From Minisyncoccota bacterium (GTDB taxonomy: Bacteria; Patescibacteriota; Minisyncoccia; Phycocordibacterales; UBA2100): a DNA stretch of 14,483 bases. Location: contig JAGVDT010000090.1 in the NCBI GenBank assembly GCA_020058565.1, positions 1 through 14,483 on the forward strand, in the 5' to 3' direction. The translations under genes were made by a program, and so were the position numbers. The notes beneath the pieces are model-generated. The model was not told where the DNA came from. It made no database searches and saw only the letters and a list, made by a program, of their open reading frames with translations. Shown here piece by piece: positions 1-6,323 of this stretch. Within the stretch, counting starts at the first letter, position 1. Every line of letters begins with the position of its first letter.

Positions 1-27
1 ACGAACATCTACTATGAGTACCAATGA

Positions 28-79
28 CCAACCCGCCTATCCTTGCGGAAGAGCCCGAGGGCTCTTTTCGGCGGGTTGG
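28..79. terminator. Nested hairpin, possible intrinsic terminator
   Basis: An outer 10-bp stem (CCAACCCGCC at 28-37 with GGCGGGTTGG at 70-79) encloses an inner stem, AAGAGCCC-GA-GGGCTCTT at 49-66, whose right arm runs into TTTT. A plus-strand gene ending before the window would be terminated here. The nesting of two strong stems is more elaborate than a simple terminator, so a structured leader or bidirectional terminator is also possible. Confidence 0.45.
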
Positions 80-140
80 AACCTTTACCCGCACAGTATA
101 TCAAATAGGCAGGTCTTATACAACGTAGTGTGGATAGGGC

Positions 141-146
141 TATAAT
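141..146 (+). promoter_or_regulatory. -10 box of a leaderless promoter
   Basis: A perfect TATAAT lies six bases before the ATG at 153, so transcription should start at or next to the start codon. No Shine-Dalgarno sequence is present. No convincing -35 box is seen; the best candidate, TTATAC at 116-121, is poor and too far away. Confidence 0.6.
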
Positions 147-152
147 GTACCT

Positions 153-383
153 ATGGATAAGGATTTTTTGACAGAACAGAGAGAAAATGCCTCTGAATAC
201 TTACAGAAACAGGAGGGCGAAACAAAACAGAAGATAAGCATAATCTTCCAGTATTTATCAGCTCTTTTGGAGCCGGAGAAGTTTACAGATATAGAAAGTG
301 AAGATTTGAGGAAGTTGGCGTTAGAGCTTGGTTTTCAAGAAAATACTTCTTTTGATAAATGGGTAGAACAACTAAAGCAATAA
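153..383 (+). CDS. Small acidic hypothetical protein
   Basis: A 76-residue protein of unknown function. It is highly charged, rich in Glu, Lys and Gln, and lacks a signal peptide, membrane segment or cysteines. It looks helical, with a Glu/Lys/Gln-rich N-terminal third (residues 1-30) followed by a short hydrophobic helix (about 29-40). The start is supported by the TATAAT six bases upstream, which fits a leaderless message. The gene is clearly more AT-rich than the surrounding DNA, which may mean recent acquisition. Its stop lies just before the terminator of the oppositely transcribed small-ORF group, so the two units converge. I recognise no family. Confidence 0.6.
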   Translation: MDKDFLTEQRENASEYLQKQEGETKQKISIIFQYLSALLEPEKFTDIESEDLRKLALELGFQENTSFDKWVEQLKQ

Positions 384-396
384 GTACGTGAGAGTT

Positions 397-437
397 GTAA
401 AAAGATAGCCGCCGCTCCATTGTTGGGAGACGGCGGC
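397..437 (-). terminator. Intrinsic terminator of the minus-strand small-ORF operon
   Basis: GCCGCCG (408-414) pairs with CGGCGGC (431-437), and the stem is extended by CTCC/GGAG around a short loop. Read on the minus strand, the hairpin is followed by a T-rich run ending in TTTTT. It lies just downstream of the last small gene, which stops at 451. Confidence 0.75.
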
Positions 438-450
438 CGAGGACGAGCTG

Positions 451-588
451 CTATGCGTGCTGCGCTCCGCCTGTGCGGTCGCGTTTCTCCTCTTCTTCGT
501 CGAGGCGGTTATCTCGCCGATTGAGGTGGAGGTAGTAAGCGACAAGCAACCCAACGATGGCGACAGGCAACAGAACGAGCTTTTCCAT
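451..588 (-). CDS. Small single-span membrane protein
   Basis: A 45-residue protein. Residues about 4-20 form one hydrophobic membrane segment. The tail is strongly charged and contains a run of four Glu followed by Lys/Arg, as in single-pass proteins with a cytoplasmic tail. The start is the ATG at 588, chosen because a perfect AGGAGG (599 to 594) sits five bases upstream. An earlier in-frame ATG at 654 has no such site. The SD overlaps the stop codon of the preceding small ORF, so the two are probably translationally linked. It is the last gene before the terminator at 397-437. Function is unknown; small phage lysis or holin-like proteins are one comparison, but nothing specific supports it. 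Confidence 0.6.
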   Translation of the reverse strand: MEKLVLLPVAIVGLLVAYYLHLNRRDNRLDEEEEKRDRTGGAQHA

Positions 589-598
589 ACTTTCCTCC

Positions 599-748
599 TT
601 ACGTGAAAAAGAGAGTGCGGACGAGTTTTGCAACTGCCCAAAGAGCAATCGCACCCCATCCCACTATACACACGAACATTGCGTCTCCCATCGGCGTTGC
701 AAACGAGTGCGAGACGTTCGCAATCTCCGGTACCGACGCGAGGAAAAT
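599..748 (-). CDS. Small membrane ORF lacking a normal start codon
   Basis: This frame reads as a plausible 49-residue protein with a hydrophobic segment (roughly residues 24-40, with the run CIVGWGAIALWAVAKL) and a basic end. It ends in TAA overlapping the next gene's AGGAGG. No ATG, GTG or TTG precedes the conserved-looking part. A strong AGGAGG at 763-758 is followed nine bases later by ATT at 748, which could be a rare start codon. The alternative is that it is the second half of the ORF starting at 816, joined by a one-base indel in the TTTT run near 744-747 or by ribosomal frameshifting. The bases there do not form a good slippery site. The first ATG in frame is at about 688 and would give only about 30 residues. 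Confidence 0.45.
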   Translation of the reverse strand: MFLASVPEIANVSHSFATPMGDAMFVCIVGWGAIALWAVAKLVRTLFFT

Positions 749-816
749 ACTTGCACACCTCCTTCGATGCCGTTCACCCGCTCCAACTCATCGAGTTTGT
801 CGTTCCATAAGTCCAT
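664..816 (-). CDS. Small ORF coupled to the upstream membrane gene
   Basis: The ATG at 816 overlaps the stop of the preceding gene as TGATG, a classical coupling arrangement. The first 18-20 residues (Asp/Glu/Leu-rich, helical) look like real protein. After about residue 22 the sequence becomes Arg/Ser/Thr-rich and resembles an out-of-frame reading, while the overlapping frame at 599-748 becomes protein-like. The real product is therefore either a 50-residue peptide or, after a one-base shift, a fusion of about 72 residues ending at 599. Only the N-terminal part is supported with any confidence. Confidence 0.35.
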   Translation of the reverse strand: MDLWNDKLDELERVNGIEGGVQVFSSRRYRRLRTSRTRLQRRWETQCSCV

Positions 817-1097
817 CAGCTTGTTATCGCGTTGATGAACTGCCGCAGGAACTCGTTTGCTCCTACGAGCAAAAATCCACCAATGGCGATTGCGACAAGT
901 TCTGGAACTTCCAACTTCGCCACGAGCCGAAATACGGCACCGGCGAAAGCTGGTAGGTTGAGAAAGAAACTCACTTGCGCACCGAGCCACCGCAAATGCG
1001 CCTCGGTATTTCGCACATTGCAGATGCCACTGAACGCCAGCCCCGAAGCTATGGCTTTAGGTGCTGGTTTTGCTTCCTTTTCTGTTTCCGTGGCCAC
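816..1097 (-). CDS. Small membrane protein, probably two spans
   Basis: A 93-residue protein. The N-terminus is charged (about residues 1-15), followed by a moderately hydrophobic stretch with a potential membrane segment at about 42-60 and a clearer one at about 67-82. The start is GTG at 1097, chosen because a perfect AGGAGG (1109 to 1104) lies six bases upstream. A promoter-like TTGACC-N17-TAGGGT precedes it. It heads a group of tiny membrane-protein genes read toward the terminator at 397-437. The strong SD contrasts with the rest of the window, where starts lack SD sites, which may indicate a phage, plasmid or otherwise foreign origin. I recognise no family; holin-like proteins have similar size and layout. 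Confidence 0.6.
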   Translation of the reverse strand: MATETEKEAKPAPKAIASGLAFSGICNVRNTEAHLRWLGAQVSFFLNLPAFAGAVFRLVAKLEVPELVAIAIGGFLLVGANEFLRQFINAITS

Positions 1098-1130
1098 GAT
1101 AACCTCCTGTCCGTTGTTACCACTTGCGAC

Positions 1131-1159
1131 ACCCTACTCGCCTCACCGTGAGCGGTCAA
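1131..1159 (-). promoter_or_regulatory. Sigma-70-type promoter for the small-membrane-protein operon
   Basis: On the minus strand TTGACC (1159 to 1154) is separated by exactly 17 bases from TAGGGT (1136 to 1131). Initiation would fall near 1124, giving a leader of about 27 bases that contains the AGGAGG at 1109-1104. The -10 hexamer is imperfect, so confidence is moderate. Confidence 0.45.
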
Positions 1160-1180
1160 GGTTTCTTTTATGGGGGCAAG

Positions 1181-1786
1181 TTATTCTTTGCCGAGATTTT
1201 TGAAGTATTCGACAAACCAAGAAAGCGTCTCGTCCTGCGTATAGTACGCGGATATATTGTCCTTGCTTCTATTCAGGTTGTTTTTCCAGCTTGTCTCGAT
1301 GTCATTCCGGACGAGATTTACTTTGACCTGATACCCGATGTCTTTCATTTTTTGGATGATCGTCATAATGGGCTCCTCCTTGTCCATATTGATTTCGATC
1401 AGGATATTTCTTCTGTCGGCAATAGCTTTTGAAACAACCCAGTTTCCGGCAAGATACATTGTTAGGGCTTCGTGTTCGGGCTGCTCTATCGAACTCTTTA
1501 TTTCTCGGTATGTTTCTCCGGAGTCCACCAGCACCCAACCGTCGGCATAGTTCGCTTTTATGAGAGTCGTCTTTCCGACGCCGACCGGACCGGCGATTAT
1601 TTCAAATCGCGGCGGTTCTTCTTTGGTTTCTTTCGCCACGTTGCGCTCGACAAAATCAACCAAAGCCGAGAACTTTTCCTTGGTCAGCGGCATACTCTGG
1701 AGCGTCCCTTGGGTCTGTATCTCTTGCTCCTCGCGCAAGGCGTCGTTGATCGCTCCGTGTAGTTTCTCTTTCGTCGTCTCGTTCAT
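1181..1786 (-). CDS. Zeta-toxin-like P-loop kinase
   Basis: A 201-residue protein with a Walker A motif at residues 66-74 (GPVGVGKTT; Lys72, Thr73). A later strand (NILIEINMD) and a helix ending in GYQVKVNLV are spaced as in zeta-toxin/AAA-type small kinases, where a conserved GY.v stretch precedes the lid region. Residues 1-50 form a helical lead. Zeta toxins phosphorylate UDP-N-acetylglucosamine; whether this one does is unknown. The start at 1786 is preferred over the Met at 1840 because TATATT lies seven bases before it, giving a leaderless transcript as elsewhere in the window. The gene is divergent from 1862 and points into the small-ORF operon. No classical epsilon antitoxin is adjacent. 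An alternative is a more general P-loop ATPase. Confidence 0.65.
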   Translation of the reverse strand: MNETTKEKLHGAINDALREEQEIQTQGTLQSMPLTKEKFSALVDFVERNVAKETKEEPPRFEIIAGPVGVGKTTLIKANYADGWVLVDSGETYREIKSSIEQPEHEALTMYLAGNWVVSKAIADRRNILIEINMDKEEPIMTIIQKMKDIGYQVKVNLVRNDIETSWKNNLNRSKDNISAYYTQDETLSWFVEYFKNLGKE

Positions 1787-1793
1787 ATTATTC

Positions 1794-1799
1794 AATATA
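1794..1799 (-). promoter_or_regulatory. -10 box for the zeta-like gene
   Basis: TATATT (1799 to 1794) lies seven bases before the ATG at 1786, the same geometry as other starts in this window. It is the main reason for placing the start at 1786. No recognisable -35 box. Confidence 0.5.
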
Positions 1800-1848
1800 T
1801 CAGGGCGTCTTGTCCGCGCCCAGTTCCGCTCCGCCTCCAAATCTGGTA

Positions 1849-1854
1849 TATAGA
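1849..1854 (+). promoter_or_regulatory. -10-like box for the 1862 gene
   Basis: TATAGA lies seven bases before the ATG at 1862, the leaderless geometry seen repeatedly in the window. A match of five out of six to TATAAT, without a clear -35. Confidence 0.4.
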
Positions 1855-1861
1855 TGGGGCT

Positions 1862-2209
1862 ATGCTGAAATCAAAGCTGTTAGACCTTATCGCCGGGAAA
1901 GGAAAAGAGATGTTCTCCACCGGCGAGAACTTGGCGGCCATCGAGAAAAGGTTGCTGGAAATAGAGGAGGAAAAGCCGCGGCGCATCCATAACCTTTCCG
2001 AAAACTACTCGCACAGCGACGAAGATATTATCGAGGGGATGGACATACAGTGGCTTGATACCGAGAAAATCATATTGCAGTTGAAGCGGCAGTTTATTCT
2101 TGACCGCCGTGAGGGTTGGAAGTCGAAGGCGGTCTGGAACGTCTTTGTCCCGATATTCGTAGCCGCGATCACCGCCCTCATTGTGGGCACTATGGGCTCT
2201 CCAAGTTAG
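1862..2209 (+). CDS. Tail-anchored hypothetical protein
   Basis: A 115-residue protein with a long charged, probably helical N-terminal region. This includes a Glu/Lys-rich stretch at about 24-40 and a second at about 68-88. One C-terminal membrane segment follows at about 92-110 (VFVPIFVAAITALIVG), with only a few residues after it. That layout fits a tail-anchored or single-pass protein with its bulk in the cytoplasm. It is divergent from the zeta-like gene, with only about 75 bases between the starts, so the two may share a regulatory region. An antitoxin or immunity role is possible from the position alone. I do not recognise a family. Confidence 0.6.
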   Translation: MLKSKLLDLIAGKGKEMFSTGENLAAIEKRLLEIEEEKPRRIHNLSENYSHSDEDIIEGMDIQWLDTEKIILQLKRQFILDRREGWKSKAVWNVFVPIFVAAITALIVGTMGSPS

Positions 2210-2334
2210 AGAACCCCGGCCTTTTCCTTGAGGTTGGCGATGAAAATATGGCCGTTATGGGCTCGTATTTTGGTTCCAACGTCGTCCACGATGCCGCGCA
2301 AAAGAGCCAGTACAGGTAGCCATTCACAATATTT
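2206..2334 (-). pseudogene. Coding-like remnant without start codon
   Basis: Between the genes at 1862-2209 and 2352-2882, the minus strand holds an open frame ending in TAA at 2206. Its translation looks protein-like: alternating hydrophobic and charged residues, including LPVLALLRGIVDDVGTKIR and HIFIANLKEKAGVL. There is no ATG and no promoter-like sequence for it, and stops close it upstream. The plus strand is also open here. It may be the tail of a decayed gene. This covers the otherwise empty 142 bases before 2352. Confidence 0.2.
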
Positions 2335-2351
2335 TTTACTAAACTTCAGCT

Positions 2352-2882
2352 ATGAAAATACTCTTGATTCGCCACGGCGAGACCACCGGCGACGTCGAAG
2401 ACCGCTACGGCGGAAGCTACGACGACAGCCTTACTGAAAAAGGCCGGCAGCAACTGCAAGAAACCGCAAAACACTTGGCTGGGATTCGCGTAGACAAACT
2501 CTATACCAGCACCCTCAAGCGGGCGAAGGAATCCGCCGAAATTATCAATGCGGCCCTCAATACTGAAGTCGAATATCTTGATGGCCTGCGAGAGCGCAAT
2601 TACGGCGTGCTTGGCGGGCTGACCAAACAAGAAGCCCTGCAAAAATACCCTGAGGCTGTCGAGGCACATAAAGACCCTAAAAATACCGACCCTGAAGGAG
2701 AGTCACTCACCGAGTTTTCTGATCGCGTGCTTCGTACCTTTCAGTATATTTCCAGCCAAAAACTGGAGACAGTCGTCGTCGTTTCTCATGGCGGTCCAAT
2801 TAAAACTATTCTGCGACAACTCGCCTTGCCAATTCCGGAAAAGATTGGTGATGGCGAAATTATCGAGGCTCATCACAACTAA
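2352..2882 (+). CDS. Histidine phosphatase (phosphoglycerate mutase-like)
   Basis: A 176-residue member of the histidine phosphatase superfamily, branch 1. The catalytic motif is LIRHGET, with the nucleophile His8 and Arg7. A conserved stretch RERNYGVLGG near residue 80 carries the family's Glu. The second catalytic His is in VVSHGG at about residue 146. Such proteins remove or transfer phosphate from small molecules (phosphoglycerate, sugar phosphates, alpha-ribazole phosphate); the substrate here cannot be told. Length is normal for a cytosolic single-domain form. No SD precedes the ATG. TACTAA nine bases upstream is a possible -10. The M23-like gene starts 15 bases downstream, so the two are probably co-transcribed. 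Confidence 0.88.
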   Translation: MKILLIRHGETTGDVEDRYGGSYDDSLTEKGRQQLQETAKHLAGIRVDKLYTSTLKRAKESAEIINAALNTEVEYLDGLRERNYGVLGGLTKQEALQKYPEAVEAHKDPKNTDPEGESLTEFSDRVLRTFQYISSQKLETVVVVSHGGPIKTILRQLALPIPEKIGDGEIIEAHHN

Positions 2883-2897
2883 CGGATTATCTCCTCC

Positions 2898-3554
2898 ATG
2901 ATCTTCCCCACCCTAAAAGGCCAGCCGCATGCAGAGGTCAATCTCAATGACCTCGCTAAAAAATGGCTTGCGGAAAATTATCCCGCCGCACCAGCAAGCA
3001 ACCCCCTCATTGATCCTAAGGTCTGCCAGCAAATGGTCGACGAATTTCATGCTGCTCGTGGATTGGCATTTTCCTACGGCGGTTATCTAGAAGACCGCTC
3101 TACCGTATGGGCAGATAGCTATCTGACGCCTAAAAATGCCTTTTTGCATTTAGCGGTGGATTTCAACGCACCAATTGGCACCGAGGTTGCCGTAGATCAG
3201 GCAGCAGAGGTGGTCTTTACTGCAGACGATTCGCCGCTTATCGGCGGCTGGGGCTCTCACGTAATGTTCAAGCTCCAGGATAATCCCATGTACATGTTGT
3301 ACGCGCACCTCGACAGTAAAATTACGTGCTCCCGAGGAGACAAGCTTGCTGCAGGAAGTGTATTTGCCACCGTCGGCGCGCCAGCGGTAAACGGCCACTG
3401 GTATTCGCATGTGCATGTGCAGGCGCTCACATCGGAAACATTTGCGCGATACGAACACGACATCGATGCGCTCGATGGTTACGCATCCATTGCGCAAAAA
3501 GACAGCCTCCGAGCACAATTCCCGGATCCGCTTGCGTACGTTGCGCTAATGTGA
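2898..3554 (+). CDS. M23-family (lysostaphin-like) metallopeptidase
   Basis: A 218-residue protein whose central part matches the LytM/M23 fold. The first zinc-ligand pair is H84-x3-D88 (HLAVDFNAP.GTEV). Then come a YAHLD segment with His137, a G-D-K-L-x-A-G turn, and the terminal H171-x-H173 pair (HVHVQ). All expected ligands are present, so it should be an active zinc peptidase; M23 enzymes typically cut peptidoglycan cross-bridges. Unlike most, it has no visible signal peptide or membrane anchor. It may therefore act inside the cell, be exported by another route, or act on another substrate. It overlaps the end of the convergent gene (3546) by nine bases and follows the phosphatase closely. 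Confidence 0.78.
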   Translation: MIFPTLKGQPHAEVNLNDLAKKWLAENYPAAPASNPLIDPKVCQQMVDEFHAARGLAFSYGGYLEDRSTVWADSYLTPKNAFLHLAVDFNAPIGTEVAVDQAAEVVFTADDSPLIGGWGSHVMFKLQDNPMYMLYAHLDSKITCSRGDKLAAGSVFATVGAPAVNGHWYSHVHVQALTSETFARYEHDIDALDGYASIAQKDSLRAQFPDPLAYVALM

Positions 3555-4325
3555 GGGCGGATGATGATGCGCGCCTGCAGGCGTATGCGCGGCGCCATGC
3601 GCGTGGGCGTGTGGGTCCACTTCTTCTACAAAACCGAATTCTCTGAACACTTTGTCGTACAGGCCGATGATGCGATTGGCATCATGCACGGATACGTGGT
3701 GGTCCGCCGTGTGTGCAACGGTGTTTCTAGCGCGATGCGCTTCCCATGCCTGATCGATAGTGTTGAAGTCTGATTTATGCACCTGCCGCATTTTGTCCGC
3801 GAGTGTCTCCCCCCGGTAGCCCAAATCATCCAATAGTTCTCCGAGCATTATGTCTGCCTCAAGTATGGCGAGACGACGGTTCTGATCGCTTTCGGAACCT
3901 GCCTGTTCGACGATTCGATCCCAGCGCAGCCGAGTCTTCGGCACATCATGATGCGCCACCGAATGTGCGTGCGCCTGAAAATGCTTGTACTCTTCCTGAC
4001 GCAGCTGAAAAAGGCGCGTCACCGAATAAATAAGGATCGCAGCAAAAATGAACGAGAGCGCCATTGAAATGCCGACAAATATGTTCCAGTTTTGGTAGAT
4101 CTGTTCGTATACCCCCGGAGCGGAATTTGCCTGCAGGAAATGCACCACGTCGGTCACACTCACGGGTTGTGTGATAGTAGGGGGCGAACTCAGCGGCGTA
4201 ACGGCACCTGAACTCTCGGAACCCATAAGCGAGATGGCAAAGCCGGGAACCCATTTAAAAGCGATCTCCCCGGCATACCACAAAGTCCATCCGATCGCGC
4301 CAGGCAGCGTCGTGTCTGTGGGCAT
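3546..4325 (-). CDS. Membrane protein with HEPN-like R-x4-H motif
   Basis: A 259-residue protein. Residues 1-75 form an extracytoplasmic or weakly hydrophobic lead. A clear membrane segment lies at about 82-103 (NIFVGISMALSFIFAAILIY). A cytoplasmic helical domain follows at about 130-233, starting RLRWDRIVE and including RLAILEADIMLGELLDDLGY. It contains R200-N-T-V-A-H205, the R-x4-H arrangement of HEPN-type domains, though overall family membership is inference. The tail (239-259) is rich in His and Ala/Pro and could bind metal. Proteins of this layout are widespread and uncharacterised in CPR genomes, to my knowledge. The start at 4325 is supported by TACTTA seven bases upstream. It converges on the M23-like gene. 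Confidence 0.65.
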   Translation of the reverse strand: MPTDTTLPGAIGWTLWYAGEIAFKWVPGFAISLMGSESSGAVTPLSSPPTITQPVSVTDVVHFLQANSAPGVYEQIYQNWNIFVGISMALSFIFAAILIYSVTRLFQLRQEEYKHFQAHAHSVAHHDVPKTRLRWDRIVEQAGSESDQNRRLAILEADIMLGELLDDLGYRGETLADKMRQVHKSDFNTIDQAWEAHRARNTVAHTADHHVSVHDANRIIGLYDKVFREFGFVEEVDPHAHAHGAAHTPAGAHHHPPSH

Positions 4326-4333
4326 ATGGGAAT

Positions 4334-4365
4334 AAGTATCAAGTATCAGGTATCAAGTATCAAGC
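4334..4365. repeat. Tandem heptamer array AAGTATC x4
   Basis: Four consecutive 7-base units (AAGTATC, AAGTATC, AGGTATC, AAGTATC) plus a partial unit lie directly upstream of the gene that starts at 4325. The proximal unit supplies part of that gene's -10-like sequence (TACTTA on the minus strand). Confidence 0.85.
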
Positions 4366-4368
4366 AAA

Positions 4369-4410
4369 CGCCGAAGGATAAGTTCCGAAATCCTCAGCTG
4401 GCGCTTTTTT
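4369..4410. terminator. Weak hairpin with T-run
   Basis: CGCC...GGCG and AGGAT (4375-4379)/ATCCT (4390-4394) form a stem with an internal loop. TTTTTT (4405-4410) follows on the plus strand. It lies immediately after the gatA stop, so it is the likely gatA transcript end, but its T-run has the wrong orientation for gatA. Low confidence. Confidence 0.25.
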
Positions 4411-4411
4411 G

Positions 4412-5857
4412 TTATGCAGAATTCTTTTCCACTTGTTCTCCAATCGCAAATAGGGTTTCTTCAGCTTTATGTGGAGCGAGCAGCTGAAATCCGACAGGAA
4501 GCTTTTTCCCTTCCCTATCTACCATACCGGCAGGAACCGAAATGCCCGGTACGCCAGACAAATTTGCCGTGACGCTGAAAATATCTTCGAGATACATCGC
4601 CATCGGGTCATTGGCCTTCTCGCCTATCTTGAAAGCGGGCCCCGGCGAAGTCGGCAACGCTACCGCATCAACTCGCATGAATGCACTGGAAAAATCCGCA
4701 CGTATCAGCTCTCGCACCTGACGTGCTTTGCGATAATACGCGTCGGCATATCCCGAAGAAAGTACAAAAGTCCCCATCAAAATTCGGCGACGGGCCTCCG
4801 GGCCAAAGCCTTGTCCGCGAGATTTTGCATACACTTCGCCTATGGTCGGAGCCTCGACTGAAAGTCCATAGCGTATGCCGTCAAAACGCGCGAGGTTGGT
4901 CGAGACTTCTGCCGGCATGATGATGTAGTACACGGCGAGTGAATACGGCAGGTTCGGCATATCGATGTCGTGTATCTCGTAGCCGGCTGCCGCAAGCTTT
5001 TTCAGCGTTGCCTCAAACGTCTCAAGCACGTCTTTGTCGACGCCCTCTTTGAGAAACGCACGAGGAACTCCGATCCGCTTTGCTCGCCCTGAGCCTGTCG
5101 AAAGGCCGCCTTTGGTTGAACTGTAGTCGGGAAGCGAAGTACTGTCTTTGACGTCATGCCCTTTTATCGCTTCAAACAGGACTTTGGCATCAGAGACAGT
5201 TTTTGTTAGCGGTCCTATCTGGTCAAGCGAACTCCCCATCGCTATGAGTCCGTTTCGCGATACTGCGCCGTAGGTAGGCTTGAGGCCGACAAGGCCGCAG
5301 TGCGACGCAGGCTGGCGTATCGAGCCGCCGGTGTCGGAGCCAAGCGCGGCAAGCGCCATGTTCCCGGCAACGGCCGCTGCCGAGCCGCCCGAAGAGCCTC
5401 CGGGCACGCGCGTCGTGTCGAGGGGGTTTTTTGTCGGGCCATATGCAGAATTTTCGGTGGATGAGCCGTGCGCGAATTCGTCCATGTTGGTGCGGCCCAA
5501 GAAAACAACGCCCTGCGCTTTTAATTTTTCTGCGACAAAAGAATCATATGACGCATGATAATTCCCCAAAATTTTTGAAGCAGCGCTCGCGATCCTACCC
5601 TCTATCAAGATATTGTCTTTGATCGCCAGAGGTATCCCGGTAAGCGCTTGCGCTTTGCCTTCTGCGATCATTTTGTCAGCCGCATCTGCCTCAGCACGCG
5701 CGGAGTTTTCCCAGACCTCAAGGTATGCGTGGATTTCGCCGTCCTTTTTCCTGATCGCCTCAAGATACGCGTCAGTCAGCTCACGCGCGGTGAATTCTTT
5801 CGCATCAAGCGATTTGCGCGCAGAAGCAATAGTAATCTTCGATAAGTCGATTGTCAT
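4412..5857 (-). CDS. gatA: Asp/Glu-tRNA amidotransferase subunit A
   Basis: A 481-residue amidase-signature protein. The catalytic triad is intact: Lys80 in PLAIKDN, cis-Ser155 in GGSSGGS, and Ser179 in GSDTGGSIRQPA. GatA releases ammonia from glutamine for GatB, which converts mischarged Glu-tRNA(Gln) or Asp-tRNA(Asn) to the amidated form. The length is normal. gatC lies just upstream on the same strand (93-base gap); gatB is absent from the window. No SD precedes the ATG at 5857; a TAAAAT at 5908-5903 is a possible -10. Around residues 252-261 an extra Gly/Ser-rich stretch (GGLSTGSGRA) interrupts the usual short link before RIGVPR. It is encoded by a REP-like repeat described separately. 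Confidence 0.95.
   Translation of the reverse strand: MTIDLSKITIASARKSLDAKEFTARELTDAYLEAIRKKDGEIHAYLEVWENSARAEADAADKMIAEGKAQALTGIPLAIKDNILIEGRIASAASKILGNYHASYDSFVAEKLKAQGVVFLGRTNMDEFAHGSSTENSAYGPTKNPLDTTRVPGGSSGGSAAAVAGNMALAALGSDTGGSIRQPASHCGLVGLKPTYGAVSRNGLIAMGSSLDQIGPLTKTVSDAKVLFEAIKGHDVKDSTSLPDYSSTKGGLSTGSGRAKRIGVPRAFLKEGVDKDVLETFEATLKKLAAAGYEIHDIDMPNLPYSLAVYYIIMPAEVSTNLARFDGIRYGLSVEAPTIGEVYAKSRGQGFGPEARRRILMGTFVLSSGYADAYYRKARQVRELIRADFSSAFMRVDAVALPTSPGPAFKIGEKANDPMAMYLEDIFSVTANLSGVPGISVPAGMVDREGKKLPVGFQLLAPHKAEETLFAIGEQVEKNSA
5082..5105. repeat. REP-like repeat inside gatA
   Basis: The plus strand reads GCTCGCCCTGAGCCTGTCGA followed by AAGG. CCTGAGC-(C/T)-TGTCGAAGG is a short interspersed repeat I know from many unrelated bacterial genomes, usually between genes. 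Here it is in frame inside gatA and encodes LSTGSGRA. The copy carries one extra A (GAAAGG instead of GAAGG). Confidence 0.6.
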
Positions 5858-5950
5858 GAAAGAAGCAAGATGATGCGGTATTTATTTTGATTTTTTTTGC
5901 ATATTTTAAATTTACATGTTGTCTCGGATTTCGTGCTTAGAATTTTGAGC

Positions 5951-6238
5951 CTATTTTTGTCTGAGGACTTGTTTGACCACCACCTGATCTTTTTCTTGAG
6001 CCGGAGCAGCATCCAAAAGCCGTTTGGTATATATGCCACTTTCGTGAGGATCAGAATCTTCGCGCAAAATATTGCGATGCGAATGATCCTCAGCAGGAGC
6101 GTCACCAGAGGCCTTCTGAATCTGCTCGACGAACGTGAGTATCCCGGGAAGCTCTTTTTCGAGCTTAGCCACCTCTTCATCCGAAACCTCAAGCCTGGCC
6201 AACTGCGCCAGCGCCCGTATATCTACTTTTTGAGTCAT
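5951..6238 (-). CDS. gatC: Asp/Glu-tRNA amidotransferase subunit C
   Basis: A 95-residue protein. The N-terminus carries the GatC signature (VDIRALAQLARLEVSDEE, then LEKELPGILTFVEQI). The middle has the loop that wraps GatA (SHRNILREDSDPHESG), and the end is a Gln/Lys/Val tail. GatC stabilises the GatA-GatB complex. The start at 6238 is chosen over the Met at 6289 because the family begins close to V-D-I and because TACAAT lies six bases upstream of 6238, making a leaderless mRNA likely. It precedes gatA in the same orientation, as in many bacteria. Confidence 0.92.
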   Translation of the reverse strand: MTQKVDIRALAQLARLEVSDEEVAKLEKELPGILTFVEQIQKASGDAPAEDHSHRNILREDSDPHESGIYTKRLLDAAPAQEKDQVVVKQVLRQK

Positions 6239-6244
6239 TGCAGC

Positions 6245-6250
6245 ATTGTA
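6245..6250 (-). promoter_or_regulatory. -10 box of gatC
   Basis: TACAAT (6250 to 6245) is six bases before the gatC ATG at 6238. The initiation point should coincide with the start codon. No SD sequence and no clear -35 box are visible. Confidence 0.55.
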
Positions 6251-6323
6251 CATAAAAAAGTGCCCGAGGCGAGATCCTACACTACGCAATCAACCCAAAG
6301 ATACGCTCTGCGAAAACCGCATG

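Noticed and set aside
129..137. TGTGGATAG, DnaA-box-like
   Set aside because: A single site with one mismatch, just upstream of a promoter -10 box; too weak to call.
372..758. 128-codon minus-strand frame across the small-ORF operon
   Set aside because: It runs through the terminator hairpin and overlaps the SD-supported ORFs at 451-588 and 599-748; its translation is Ser/Thr/Arg-rich low-quality sequence.
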